From contig CM060964.1 in NCBI GenBank assembly GCA_030765045.1, forward strand, positions 173,040,219 through 173,104,218: 64,000 nt of DNA, written 5' to 3'. Under the pieces are notes generated by a model. The model was not told the origin of the DNA, made no database searches, and saw nothing but the letters and a program-made list of their open reading frames with translations. Source of the DNA: Tenodera sinensis. Taxonomy: Eukaryota; Arthropoda; Insecta; Mantodea; Mantidae. Shown piece by piece: positions 34,202 to 44,087 of this stretch (the first letter of the stretch is position 1; each line of letters begins with the position of its first letter). Made by a program: the position numbers and the translations under genes.

Positions 34202-34508
34202 ACTGGGACATAAAGTTATAGACAGTGTATACCAGTATGGTTTCTGCAGCTATATGAGCCGGCCGCTGAGTTAGGGCCTCAGCCAGAATGGTGGCGAAGT
34301 TTGCTTGTAGAGTTAGTGGAATCTTGGCCATTAAGGTGAGAAACCCTTCATCTGGGATGAGCGCATTTGGCGGCGCAGTTTGTGACGACGGTGGGTATGC
34401 TAACAGGCGCATTTGCGCAGGTTCTCGTTGGGGAAGTGGCTTGGATAGTTCGGCCAAGAAGGGCGTTCTGCGGTGGGTCTTGGTAACTACTGCAGTTATG
34501 ATGGATTA
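34188..34508 (-). pseudogene. C-terminal remnant of Jockey-like ORF1
   Basis: Open segment ending in a stop that overlaps the ORF2 start, the usual ORF1/ORF2 junction in these elements. The text is Pro/Ala/Gln-rich with no zinc knuckle left, since the upstream part is missing. Assigned by position, not by domain. Confidence 0.5.
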
Positions 34509-34551
34509 GGTTTTCCTCATTTGCGTTCTCTCCAGTTCCTTATAATCTCTT

Positions 34552-34830
34552 TGGTGTGCTTTCGGACTTGCGGTATAGGGCGGTACCGTACAAATGGCAC
34601 GTGTGCGTGCGCATTCTAAGTGCTGTTTTCGGCCAGGTGGCGCTGTGTGCTCACTATCCTCTCGTGGGAGTACGCTTGGAGGACACCGAACCATGAATAT
34701 TGGCGGCTGCCCGGCGGAGCCTGGCACCAGGATGAAGAGATATCAGCACGTGTTAGGGTCTCCTGCGCGTCTCTGTCGCTCCTATGCTTGTCAACCTGTG
34801 GCATCTCACTTTATCCCTTCCTCCTGGTGA
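34552..34830. repeat. GC-rich dispersed repeat R-X, copy 2
   Basis: Matches 16912-17280 in the same orientation. Shared blocks are GGTGTGCTTTC at the start, then CTGCTCGGCGG/CTGCCCGGCGG, GGATGAAGA and TCAGCAC, and a TGGCATC segment near the end. It lies exactly between the 5' edge of the Jockey-like element and the LTR. Confidence 0.6.
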
Positions 34831-34831
34831 A

Positions 34832-35409
34832 TGTTGGCGCACAAAGCAGCAAACAAAGGCGCCCAAGGTCAGACTGCCTCGCGTGACCTTTTGTGTGTAC
34901 GTGACCAACGATTAGGGTGGGAGAACGAAAAGGAGTTTTCTCCAATGCCTTCTAGAAAGGTCTATCTACGTCACCGCGGTCCATTAAAATTTTCGCGAAA
35001 GGTCTGTGTGACATCATCCCCACTATATAAGGAAGCGAGGAAACAGCAAGTGCGTGACAGATACGTACATGAGTGAATGTGGGACAGGTGTGAGTGTGTC
35101 GGTGCGTGGTAAGGAAATTTAAAGAGTGTCGAGTGATTGTATCTTCGTAGTTAGTCTATGAGACAGAGAACGTGAAGAAAGACACTGAAGGACTGAGTCA
35201 AGGTTACGAGAAGTAAAGAGTTGTGAGTTGTGATAGTACGAAAGATTGCAGACTGGGTTAAAGACCAGAAGAAAACTGTGTATTTGTGCAGAAATCTAGA
35301 GCAAAAGCGATAGGAAGGTAACCGGACTGATTTTTTCACTTTGTCACAATGCTTTACTTAAATTTAATGGAAAGTGATATACGCAACTAGAGAACTAACC
35401 AATTTTGTA
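34832..35409 (+). mobile_element. Probable solo or orphan LTR with primer-binding site
   Basis: Begins TGTTGGCGCACAAAGCAG and ends near TTTTGTA at 35409. Four bases later TGGTGACCC (35414-35422) matches the start of the tRNA-Trp complementary primer-binding site used by many insect LTR elements. A promoter (HSE cores and TATA) lies inside at the expected U3/R position. The following leader has a short ATGGCTGATGCTGACGAAGG reading frame that stops at once. No second LTR and no pol ORF follow, so the element is truncated. Boundaries are inferred, not proven by target duplication. Confidence 0.45.
34950..35031 (+). promoter_or_regulatory. Heat-shock-type promoter: two HSE cores and TATA box
   Basis: TTCTAGAA at 34950-34957 and TTCGCGAA at 34992-34999 are perfect inverted heat-shock-element cores (TTCnnGAA). 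A TATA box TATATAAG follows at 35024-35031, about 25 bp beyond the second core. The arrangement resembles insect hsp promoters. The transcription start is expected near 35055. A donor-like GTAAGG lies downstream at 35109. Confidence 0.55.
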
Positions 35410-35701
35410 TGGCTGGTGACCCGTGACCACAAATGCCGCACTAGAGACATATGTTTAAGTGAATTATTTAATAGAAATAATGGCTGATGCTGACGAAGGT
35501 TAACGACATATCCAATATAGTGCATTCTTTCCTTTTCGGAAGTAGTCTTTTCAAACGACGTGGTAGGAAACTTCAGTTGTCCAATAATGAAGTCTTTATA
35601 ATATTTAGGTAACATGTTTGATACAGTGTATTCTTCAGGTGATGTTGAGTTCTTGTTTCATTTTTCTAAGCCTAGTAAAATGTTTCAGTAATGGGGGCTC
35701 T
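35410..35701. other. LTR-element leader remnant and unassigned DNA
   Basis: Follows the putative primer-binding site. No gag-like reading frame survives. The right part probably belongs to the LINE 3' fragment ending at 35736. Confidence 0.3.
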
Positions 35702-35731
35702 AATGACCTAGCTGTCGACGGGCCCCTAAAC

Positions 35732-35817
<86 letters not shown>

Positions 35818-35818
35818 G
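35702..35818 (+). repeat. LINE 3' end with (AATC)n tail
   Basis: AGCTGTCGACGGGCCCCTAA and ACTCC, then about 20 copies of AATC (35737-35818). It is the same terminus as at 26283-26345 and 1546-1590 in opposite orientation. A 5'-truncated LINE insertion. Confidence 0.75.
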
Positions 35819-36403
35819 TTTTAGTAATGTGATTTTGTTTTGTATCGTGGACATGTGCAGGTTCTTAGTTTTACGTTGCAGATTTCAGGTGCGCTGAAAG
35901 GGTAATGTGAAGAAGGTTCTTTAGGGAGAGTTTGTGGTGTTTCGGAGCTAGTTGGTAGTTTACAGAGATAGCGGGGGCAAACGGAGAAGTTCGGAATTTT
36001 CCATTTTTGACGCGTAGTGTAGGTATATTTTCGAACAACAGGATTTGTGCGTTTTGTAAATTGCCGAAATTTTCAATATTTCACCGGGAAGTTTCTGCCA
36101 GTAGGGGAATAAGTTTTAGCCACAAGTGACAAGGTTCGACCACCAGGTGGAAGGGACTGCTTCGGCTATACGTTAACCAGGCATTCTGCAGTAGGAGTGC
36201 AATAAATATATCCAATACAGTCAAGCCCAAGCGCTTGGACAGAGCGGACGTACCAGGAGAACCGGTTGTTTTGTCTACAGCGTGTGTGGCGTGACAGTGA
36301 GTGAGAGCAAGAAAGACATATACCACACTGTGAGTGATATTGTCTATCACCAAGTGTAGGAATTTAAAGTGAGTAGATCAGCTAAATTTAACAGTGAAAA
36401 GAA

Positions 36404-37930
36404 ATGGAAATGTACGCGAGAAAAAATACCCTCCGGATCAAGTTTGCTTTAAGTGCAACGCGACCGTCGGCATATGAAGTGCATGATTTCATAGCAGATA
36501 CATTACGGTTAAATGCGGAACAAGTGGATACAATACAGTTAGTCGCAAGTGAACGGGCAATTTATGTTAAATTAATATCAGCACTCTTGCTGGAGAAAAC
36601 CCTCAATACCTTCTCGGCGGAAACACCTTTCACATACATGAATGGTGAGATGACTAAAGTGCTTATCGAACACGTGACCGGTAATGCTGTCAATGTCCGA
36701 GTGTTTGATGTACCCCCAGAGCTCCCGGCAGAGGTCTTAAAAGCAGCGTTGCAGCGTTACGGAACGGTATATGACGTCCGGAAGGAACAATGGAGCCGAC
36801 AATATCGCGTCCCGGTGTTTAATGGGGTACGAGCGGTAAAGATGCAACTGAAGACGAACATCCCTAGTTTTATCGTCATTGGCAGCTACAGATTATCGCT
36901 GTCCTACGCCGGCCAACCCAGATCCTGCTACGTCTGCAGTAGCACGGCACATCTAAAGGAATTTTGCCCCCACCGTTCGACCACAACACGCCCAGTGGCG
37001 ACTGGACGGAGAAACGAAACAGAACCGACGAAGGTGGTAGTGGACACGCAGAGTGAGGGAGCGCATCCTACGGATGAAAACAGGCAAACGTTCCTGGTGA
37101 ATGGCAGTCAACAGGAAGCAGCAAGGTCTGCACCGCAAAGGGAGTATGCCTCCATAGTTCGAGATACCACTGGGAAACGAGTACATCTGGCCAATCCGGA
37201 GGAGATAATACCACCTGAGGTGGGTCCACTTGTGACGGAGACAGCTGCAGCAGAACAGAAACGCCCGACCGAGAAGAAACGGGCCAAGCGGGCGAAGACA
37301 GGCAAAGCCCATAAGGAAGAACCATCCTGGAATAACCAAATGGAGCTGGAGGAAGCTGTGGAAGGAGCCCATGAGGAGGCACGTCAATTACAAGTCCCGT
37401 CCACAGACACAGTAGATACGGCTGGAGTACTGACACAAGAGCCTGCCTCAGCATTGATTGGCAGCAGTATCCTGGAGGAGGGAGGTGACAGGAACACCTG
37501 TGAGGTTCTACCTGCAAGGAGGGACGCGGGAAACAATCCCCAGAGTGTTTGCGAAGCAGCACAGTTACAACAAAGTGTGAGGTGCCCAGCGGTGGAGATA
37601 GGAGCTGACTCCCATTACCGGGAGGACACCCCCGGCACCACCGTAGCGGCGCGACCATCTGCGAGTGATACTCGACCGCAAGTAATCGAACGGCCACACA
37701 GATCCCAAGAGGACCAACCAAGGTCAGCTGAAGCAGTCGCAATTTATCGGCGTGCAGAGATGGCTGGTGGATCTCATCCCTCTCAACCTGATGCGAGGGC
37801 TACAGAAGTGGAGTCGCCGATCCTACTTCAGGTGACACGGAAGCCCCAGGTGTCCTTATGTGATCCAAGGATTAGGGGAAATCCTCCGGCACAGAGAACC
37901 CCAGTCAGACATCCAGAGACTGAACAGTAG
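36404..37930 (+). CDS. LINE ORF1: zinc-knuckle RNA-binding protein (intact)
   Basis: 508 codons from ATG (context AAGAAATGG) to TAG. The N-terminal half (residues 1-170) alternates beta and alpha patterns and includes VRVFDVPPELPAEVLKAALQ, an RRM-like fold used to bind element RNA. A single CCHC zinc knuckle is at residues 175-188 (CYVCSSTAHLKEFC, C-x2-C-x4-H-x4-C). The rest is acidic/Pro/Gln-rich and low in complexity, with a Lys/Arg-rich nuclear-localisation-like patch (EKKRAKRAKTGK) near 295. The Tx1 group often has such zinc-knuckle ORF1s. ORF2 follows after about 90 bp. Intact, in contrast to the broken ORF2. Confidence 0.85.
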   Translation: MEMYARKNTLRIKFALSATRPSAYEVHDFIADTLRLNAEQVDTIQLVASERAIYVKLISALLLEKTLNTFSAETPFTYMNGEMTKVLIEHVTGNAVNVRVFDVPPELPAEVLKAALQRYGTVYDVRKEQWSRQYRVPVFNGVRAVKMQLKTNIPSFIVIGSYRLSLSYAGQPRSCYVCSSTAHLKEFCPHRSTTTRPVATGRRNETEPTKVVVDTQSEGAHPTDENRQTFLVNGSQQEAARSAPQREYASIVRDTTGKRVHLANPEEIIPPEVGPLVTETAAAEQKRPTEKKRAKRAKTGKAHKEEPSWNNQMELEEAVEGAHEEARQLQVPSTDTVDTAGVLTQEPASALIGSSILEEGGDRNTCEVLPARRDAGNNPQSVCEAAQLQQSVRCPAVEIGADSHYREDTPGTTVAARPSASDTRPQVIERPHRSQEDQPRSAEAVAIYRRAEMAGGSHPSQPDARATEVESPILLQVTRKPQVSLCDPRIRGNPPAQRTPVRHPETEQ

Positions 37931-38020
37931 CACACTAGTAGCAATGCACGAGGCCAAGAACGTAGACGCCCGGGTTACACTATCTTTGCGACAGTCGCTT
38001 TCATCATGATCTATCTATGA

Positions 38021-41000
38021 ACGGTGGCAACAGTGAATGTGAATGGGTGCAGAAATCTAGTAACCCAAAAACTGCTCAATAGTTTCCTCCAGGTGAACAA
38101 CATTGACATATGCTTTCTCCAAGAAGTAAATACTTACAACTTGGATGCTCTTTACAATTACGACTATAAAGTTAACCTAGGTTTAAACGGCAGAGGAACG
38201 GCAATAGTGTACAGGAAGGGACTTCCCCCGCAGAATTTTCAGATGGATCCCGACGGCCGGGTCCTCTCCGCTACTTTGGAAGAGACCGTCCTGGTTAACA
38301 TATATGCTCCAGCTGGGACACAGAATAGACACGAGAGAGAGCGTTTCTTTCAAACCGATGTAACCCCGCATTTGCTACAAGGCAAGGAACTTCTGCTAGC
38401 AGGCGACTTCAATTGCACGCTGCAGGCGAAGGATCAAAAAGGTGCTACGAATTTTAGCATCATGCTACAACACCTAGTGTCACAGCTGCAACTGCTTGAC
38501 GCATGGGAGATCAAGCATTGGAATGAAGTGGAATTCACTTTTATCCGCAACACTTCTGCCTCACGCATCGATCGACAGTATTTATCTCCCGGAATGGCTC
38601 CAAATGTCCATCTAATTTGGGTCATTCCGGTGGCTTTTAGCGACCATCATGCAGTGCTATGTCAATTGCAAATAAATGAAATAAGGCATGAGACGGCCGG
38701 CCGTGGCTACTGGAAACTCAATAATTCTATGCTGGAGGACACAGACATTCGGGAACAATTTCAAATCAAATGGCTTCAGTTACAGTCGGCCTTTAGAAGT
38801 TCAACTCGGAAGAGTTTTTGGTGGGTGAACACGGCAAAACCAGCGATTCGTTCCCTATTTAAATCCATGGGTGTTGTGAGGGCACAGGCCAAGAAGCAGC
38901 TACTACATTTTTACAATGAGGCGCTGTGGGGGCTGCATCTGAAGCAAAGGGAGGGCTATGAGGTGCAGACGGAGATAAAAAAGTAAAAGAAATCATCAAA
39001 TTAAAACACTTACACCAGTTGGAAGGACACAAAGTTCGAGCCAAAGTGAAATCCATGCATGAAGCGGAACAGAACTCATTTTATTATTTCGCAAAGGAGC
39101 GGCAGAAGGGACATGGAAGATATCCTCAAACAATACGGGACGCGCACACTGGAACTACCCATGTTGGAACGCGCGCCCAGCTCCAGCTTATAGCGGATCA
39201 TTTTCAGGCTTTATTTCAAGAAGCGCCAGAAGCAGACACCCCTTATAGGCGTGTGGAACATGAACTGTTTGACACCGGCATCACCCAGGAATCCGCAAAA
39301 ATACTTACCAGCCCTATCACGGAGCGGGAGGTGTTGGTCGCCATTCAACAAGCCAGTCGACACACATCACCAGGTCCTGATGGGCTCATCTATGAATTCT
39401 ATAGAAAGTTCTGGCCAATAATCAAGAACGAAGTGATAGAAGTATATGCGGAACTGTGGGAGACAGCAGTGTTTCCCGCAACCTTCGCGGATGGTGTTAT
39501 CACCCTGGTGCCGAAGAAACAGAAAACCGCCACCATGAAGGACTATCGTCCAATAACGCTGCTAAACGCCGATTATAAGTTATTTGCGAAAGTTCTGGCT
39601 AACCGATTAAAAGGTGCATATGCAGAAATCATGCATTGTAACCAAGCGGCAATATCGAAAAAGAACATTATTGTCACATTGGCGGAACTGCGTGACACGC
39701 TGATCCATCTACGCAGAGAAAATAAAGCGGTGGCTTTGATCAATCTCGACTTTCAACAGGCTTTTGATAGAGTGCGCCATTCGTATCTGTGGAACTGCTT
39801 AACGGCTGCGAAATTTCCAGTGCCGGTAATCAATCTTATTCAGGGACTCTACGGCACGGCACAGTCTCGAGTCTTATGGAACGGATGGTTTTCCAGGCCG
39901 GTACGAATAAAACGATCAGTACGTCAAGGCTGCCCGCTATCAATGGGATTGTTCTCATTGGCATTGACTCCTTTACTCCAGAGGTTGCAACAAACCATGC
40001 GAGGAGTCAGTGTATACAATGAACGGTTCACACTTACAGCCTATGCTGATGATGTGACTGTGGTGGCTGCAGATAATGAAGATATGACAACCATGCAACA
40101 GGGACTGGAGCAGTACACAACGATGTCCGGTGCAGTGTTAAATGCTGAGAAATCGGAGATCCTAATATTAAGAAATTGGCCGGAACCGCCACAGACCTTG
40201 GGGATGCATGTGTCACTGCTACAAGGATGCTTGGTATATGCTTTATGGCAAATATAGAAGATACTATTGCAGTTAACTGGAGGGAAAAAATTAATAGTTT
40301 ACGCCATTCCTTATCCATGGAGAGGATCCGGAACCTGAATTTGCTACAACGCATCTGGTACCTGCATACTTATGGTCTAAGAAAAATTTCGTATGTGGCA
40401 CAGATTCTGCCGATTTCAAAACGTGACGCACAGAAACTGGAACAACTCCTTGGTTACTTTTTGTGGACTGGAAAAGCATATAAGGTGAGCCGGCCTCAAC
40501 TACGCTTGCCTCCGTCCAAAGGTGGTTGCGGCTTAGTGGACATTGCCAAGAAATGCATGGCCTTATTGGGGAAAGCCGCCACACAATCGTTGCGCGGATC
40601 TCGCTCATCAATTGACCAAAATTTCTGGAATGAGCAGCTGCATAACCCTCAGGTGGCACTCAACGGATTTAAACCCACTGTCCTTCACCTAAAACGAATT
40701 CTGGACAACAACGATGACATTACGGCCTTCGAATGCACCCGGAACCACTACAGTATGCTCACGACAGTTCATCTGGTTCCCAGAGTGGCAGAGAAATATA
40801 CCAGGGAGTGAAAAGTGATCTGGCAGAATTTATTTTCCAAACATGTGCCCAGTGATTGGCAGGAAACCACCTATGAAGTATTAAATGAGACTATAGCGAC
40901 AGCGGATAAACTCTGGCGACATGGAAGGGCACAGTCAAACCAATGTCAATCTTGTGCCGCCGTTGACACACTGGACCACCGGATTGCTTCCAGCAAGCAG

Positions 41001-41294
41001 GTTGAAGTCATCTGGGTAGAGCTCCGGACTTACATCGCCAAATGGTGCCCACCGCAAGCTCCACCATGCCTTGAGAAGCTCCAGCGTTTGGAATTTCATT
41101 TTCAGAATACTGCACTCCAACGCTGTGTAGTTTGGCTGGTAATGGGAACATTGTACTGGATCCTTAAACAGAATAATGGCCCAGTGGCGCAGAGGAAGGA
41201 TTGGGTCAGTTTTCTGAGACAGGCACGCTGGCAACTGATAACTTCTGGTCTTAGCAAATCAATGCAGCCGTACATAACACACCTTGCACTTTAA
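38021..41294 (+). pseudogene. LINE ORF2: endonuclease, RT, C-terminal Cys motif (three lesions)
   Basis: The endonuclease (38024-38700) has ATVNVNGCRN, FLQEVNTYN, AGDFNCTLQ, SRIDRQYL and FSDHHAV. The RT (39300-40170) has SPGPDGLIYEFYRKFW, MKDYRPITLLNADYK, INLDFQQAFDRVRHSYLW, RQGCPLSMGLFSLAL and the intact catalytic AYADDVTVV (about 40039-40065). The C-terminal domain has CQSCAAVDTLDH near 40945-40980. Lesions: a 1-nt frameshift in an A-run near 38975-38985, a frameshift near 40186-40196 and a TGA at 40809-40811. No ATG precedes the endonuclease in frame (TGA at 38018), so the start codon is unclear or lost. The catalytic residues are kept, so this copy died recently. Confidence 0.9.
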
Positions 41295-41329
41295 ATACGA
41301 CAATGCAACTATAATCAAAATAATATATA

Positions 41330-41420
41330 TATTAAAAAAATAAAAAAAATAAAAAAAAATAAATAAAATAAAAAACTATAAAAAAAAAAAACAAATTAAA
41401 AAAAAACAAAAAAAAAACGA
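41330..41420 (+). other. A-rich 3' tail of the L1/Tx1-like element
   Basis: Long runs of A with occasional T and C after the ORF2 stop at 41294. Consistent with the reverse-transcribed tail of a LINE. Confidence 0.7.
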
Positions 41421-41604
41421 AGCTTCTTCACTTTCAGCAGCTTTGCACTCATTTTGCTTTCTTCATAAACAAATTACGAGCTTCCTCAGCAAAACTATAG
41501 TGTTCCTTCAATTTTGCATTAAGATTAGTTCTCTCTTCATGAGTGCCAACAGACTCAAAAAAAAAAAAAAAAAATAAAAATAAAAAAAAAAATACAATCA
41601 TTGT
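41421..41604 (-). other. Short coding-like fragment and A/T-run spacer
   Basis: The minus strand at 41555-41450 reads a clean helix-like stretch (THEERTNLNAKLKEHYSF) ending in a stop, between two homopolymer-rich runs. Unknown origin; it may be a piece of a retrocopied gene or transposon. Confidence 0.25.
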
Positions 41605-41830
41605 CAATAAAGAGTCGTTTCGCCGAAAAAATCTGTCAAACACTTGGAGAGGTTTGTCTTTTGATTAATCGATATAAATGGGTTATTACTTCAGTAAAAG
41701 TCACGCACATATTGTGTGAACAATGCTTTGATGTATTTCTACCTTAATTCAAATGAATTTAGTCACAATTTAATGTCAAAATGTCATGCAAAGTTTAATT
41801 CCTAAGAGAGTTTTGGCAACGTCACGCAAT
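41605..41830 (+). repeat. Dispersed repeat R-Y, copy 1 (partial)
   Basis: Aligns with 51045-51275: GTCAATAAAGAGTCGTTTCG, then a GCACATATTGTGTGAACAA block and a GAATTTAGTCACAATTTAA block. It lacks the first 80 bp present in the 50965 copy. Confidence 0.7.
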
Positions 41831-42074
41831 GGCGGCTATTCAGGCGAAGCTAATGAAGCTCCACTTCATCACATTTAGTTGTATTAAATATGATATAGGT
41901 GTGAAATATGTTGTACGCCTATATATACAAATAACCATTCGGAAATGTATCTGTGAGGGTAAAGGGAAGGATGAAACCTACCAGCTACCTGCCTTCTCTA
42001 GCTCTTTAGCCTTCAAGAGGGCGCTTACTTTGCGGTTTGCGGGACAAGGTGCAGCTATTTCTGTCAGGTGATAT

Positions 42075-42115
42075 AATGGATGTGCCCCCGCCCAAAAAAA
42101 AAAAAAAAAAAAAGA
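42075..42115. repeat. Poly(C)/poly(A) run
   Basis: CCCCCGCCC followed by about 20 A residues. It could mark the tail of a retrocopy; otherwise simple sequence. Confidence 0.6.
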
Positions 42116-42126
42116 AAAATAGCGAC

Positions 42127-42947
42127 AACGTTTAGTATGTTGTGCGGAATGGCAAACTGATTGGCTTTCAAATAGGAAACCCTGTCCGGAAATGTACGGC
42201 TTTGAGGCTGGACAGCGTCAATGTTTGAGGACAAACGGCTGTGACAATTTGTTAACGTTTGTTTTGGTGTCTTAATACGGAAGGTATGCAACCCTATAGC
42301 CATCTGTGTACTGGGATGAACGACCTGAGCGTAATACTATTCCTGCGCACGCGCTAAATACCTTCATAGAATCCTTAGTGCGCATCCTACTGTGTTACTT
42401 GTGTAGTTTCCAGTACAGTAACGCTTCTTAACAGCAGTGTGACACGTACCACTTCACAGCTGCTGAAATGGCCGACTTGATGTCCAGCACACTTTGATGT
42501 AAATGTGCAGAATCACCTCAACGTCGTATATCCAAACCGATGGATAGGTAGAAGTGGAGGAGCTCCATGGCCGTCAGATCTGACACCTCTCGAATATTTT
42601 CTGTGGAGTGGTATGAAGAGTATGGTGCATGAGACTCTTGTGACTTCAGCAGAGGACCATATGGCTCGAGCCCACTGAGCGACTCCAGATCTTCACAGAA
42701 TCGCACTTATTTGGTCATATGCATGAGGCTCAGCACCACCCATATAGGCTCAGCGATGATTAGAAAGTACACAGTTCGAAGCCGTTTGTAATGTAGACAG
42801 CTTGATGTTGGGTTTATTGACGAAATGTGAACGCACATTCATCTCACACTTCGATGCACTACAGCGTCCATATCGTGCATTTCCGAACAGGGGTTCCTAT
42901 TTGAAAATCGATCAGTTTGCCGTCCCGCACAACATATTAAGCGTTAT
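42127..42947 (+). mobile_element. Internally deleted mariner-like element (DUF4817 transposase family)
   Basis: Inverted termini of at least 75 bp: 42127-42210 and the reverse complement of 42860-42947 match at about four positions in five. Shared blocks include TATGTTGTGCGG, GGCAAACTGAT, TTTCAAATAGGAA and CGGAAATG. Between them lies only the C-terminal end of a transposase. Length is about 820 bp, so most of the transposase is deleted. The same transposase family is present at 54445-55477. Confidence 0.65.
42502..42678 (+). pseudogene. Mariner-like transposase C-terminal fragment
   Basis: 59 codons reading NVQNHLNVVYPNRWIGRSGG, APWPSDLTPLEYFLWSGMK and a short tail to TGA. The PSDLTPLEYFLW motif carries the third catalytic Asp of Tc1/mariner transposases. 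It corresponds to the segment near 54490-54630 of the DUF4817-type copy on the other strand. No upstream catalytic residues remain. Confidence 0.7.
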
Positions 42948-43290
42948 TATTTATTTATGCCAACAAGTTTACTGCTGGTGTTTTTAAACACACAAGCCGT
43001 ATGTGCACAATGTTTAAGAGGTTGAATTGTAAGTCGCCCTTAGTATATTTATCTCTGATGTGAGATTCCCTTGTGGTTAACCGGGAAAAAGTACGAATCA
43101 GCTGTGGAATTTAATGTCGTACTGGCAACTTGGCCATGTTAGCTCGATAAGCGGAAGATCTGTGGTTCAAATCCCGGATATGACATTGAAGTTTTCATTT
43201 TCTGATTCAACATCTTAAACATTGCCCACACACGACTTGTGTGTTTAAAAATGCCAGCAGTAAGCTTGTTGGCATAAATAAATAATAATT
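42948..43290. repeat. Foldback pair of about 80-bp arms around a SINE-2 copy
   Basis: TTATTTATGCCAACAAG through GTTTAAGAGGTTGAAT (42948-43027) pairs with the reverse complement of 43205-43290 with few mismatches. The arms enclose the SINE-2 copy at 43028-43204. The left arm abuts the right end of the mariner-like element. Confidence 0.7.
43028..43204 (+). repeat. SINE-2 copy with A-box deletion
   Basis: Shares leader GTAAGTCGCCCTTAGTATAT and the tail GGTTCAAATCCCGG with 43335-43550. About 20 bp around the A box are missing. Inside the foldback. Confidence 0.75.
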
Positions 43291-43334
43291 ACCATCTAAA
43301 GGTTACTTAAACCCAGAACATAAAGTACTTACAA

Positions 43335-43550
43335 GTGTAAGTCGCCCTTGGGATATTTATCTCTGATGTGAGATTCCCTTGTGTTCTACCGGGAAAAATA
43401 ACGAATCAGCTGGGAAATTTGATGTCGTACTGGTAAGTTGGCCATGGTAGCTTAGTGGTTAAAGCAGCCGCTCGATAAGCGGAAGATCCGTGGTTCAAAT
43501 CTCAGCTATGGCATTGTATTTTTCAGTTTCTGATTCAACCTGCTATACAT
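43335..43550 (+). repeat. SINE-2 copy, complete head
   Basis: Leader GTAAGTCGCCCTTGGGATAT, A box GGTAGCTTAGTGGTTAAAGC, B box GGTTCAAATCTCAGC. In direct repeat with 43028-43204, 307 bp apart. Confidence 0.8.
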
Positions 43551-43602
43551 TAAGCGTTGTTGTAGTTTTTGGAACACCTATATAGCTGCATGTTTATACC
43601 CG

Positions 43603-43616
43603 GTTGCCATGACAAC
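43603..43616. promoter_or_regulatory. RFX X-box-like palindrome
   Basis: GTTGCCATGACAAC is one mismatch from a perfect X-box palindrome bound by RFX factors. It lies about 470 bp upstream of the ZMYM1-like hAT pseudogene. Function unproven; a 14-bp match can occur by chance in a 64-kb window. Confidence 0.35.
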
Positions 43617-43619
43617 GAA

Positions 43620-44080
43620 GCGGAATATGAGGTTCGAGGCTGCAGGTATTGCTAAATAGACCTGCTGAGAAGGTCAGGTGCAGCTACTGAGTTCAGGGTT
43701 TAGTGAACGTCAGCCCCCTGTAGAAGCTAGTCTATCGGTTTATTGTCCTGGTGAAGAGCAAGTTAACTGACTTCCTTCTCTTATTCTTGTAATTAATTAA
43801 ACAGTGTAAAAATACTGTTCGGGTAAAGTGGTTGTGTACTCTAGTTGCCCATTTTACTGAAGTTACTTCGCTACAACTTCTGTTTTGTTTTGTTAAAGTT
43901 AGTAGAGCAATGAATCCGCAAAATGATATTGTGTGTAGTATATTACACACACTATTTTCGCGGTGAACTGATTGTGATAAAAGGGATGTGCTATTAACAA
44001 GAAGATCAAGTCCTATTCTTAATTTATAGACACAAAAACTGGAACAAAACGTTGTGAAATGTTCCAAAAAAGTATTTTAA
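43620..44080. other. Unassigned, probable 5' part of a hAT element
   Basis: No motif recognised. By position it may be the untranslated 5' region of the ZMYM1-like hAT remnant. Confidence 0.3.
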
Positions 44081-44087
44081 AGTTTTG

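Larger units (their letters stand above)
31440..34510 (-). mobile_element. Jockey-like non-LTR retrotransposon, 5'-truncated, nearly intact coding
   Basis: Minus-strand element with the C-terminus of ORF1 (34508-34188), complete ORF2 (34201-31463) and a poly(A) tail of about 25 bases (31440-31464) that starts at the stop codon, leaving virtually no 3' untranslated region. RT without RNase H fits the Jockey group. Truncation of ORF1 near 34510 is typical of LINE insertion. Only two obvious defects in ORF2 imply a young copy. No clear target-site duplication was found. Confidence 0.85.
35826..41420 (+). mobile_element. L1/Tx1-like non-LTR retrotransposon, near full length
   Basis: Plus-strand element with 5' region (about 35826-36403), ORF1 (36404-37930), ORF2 (about 38021-41294) and an A-rich 3' tail (41330-41420). 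The endonuclease, RT and C-terminal cysteine motif match the L1/Tx1 branch and not the I/Jockey elements found elsewhere in this window. ORF1 is intact, while ORF2 has two frameshifts and one stop. The 5' region includes a segment at 36148-36225 similar to dispersed repeat R-Y, either an older insertion or shared ancestry. The 5' edge is uncertain. Confidence 0.85.

Noticed and set aside
36953..37742. Minus-strand ORFs of up to 224 codons
   Set aside because: Antisense shadows of the intact LINE ORF1 at 36404-37930.
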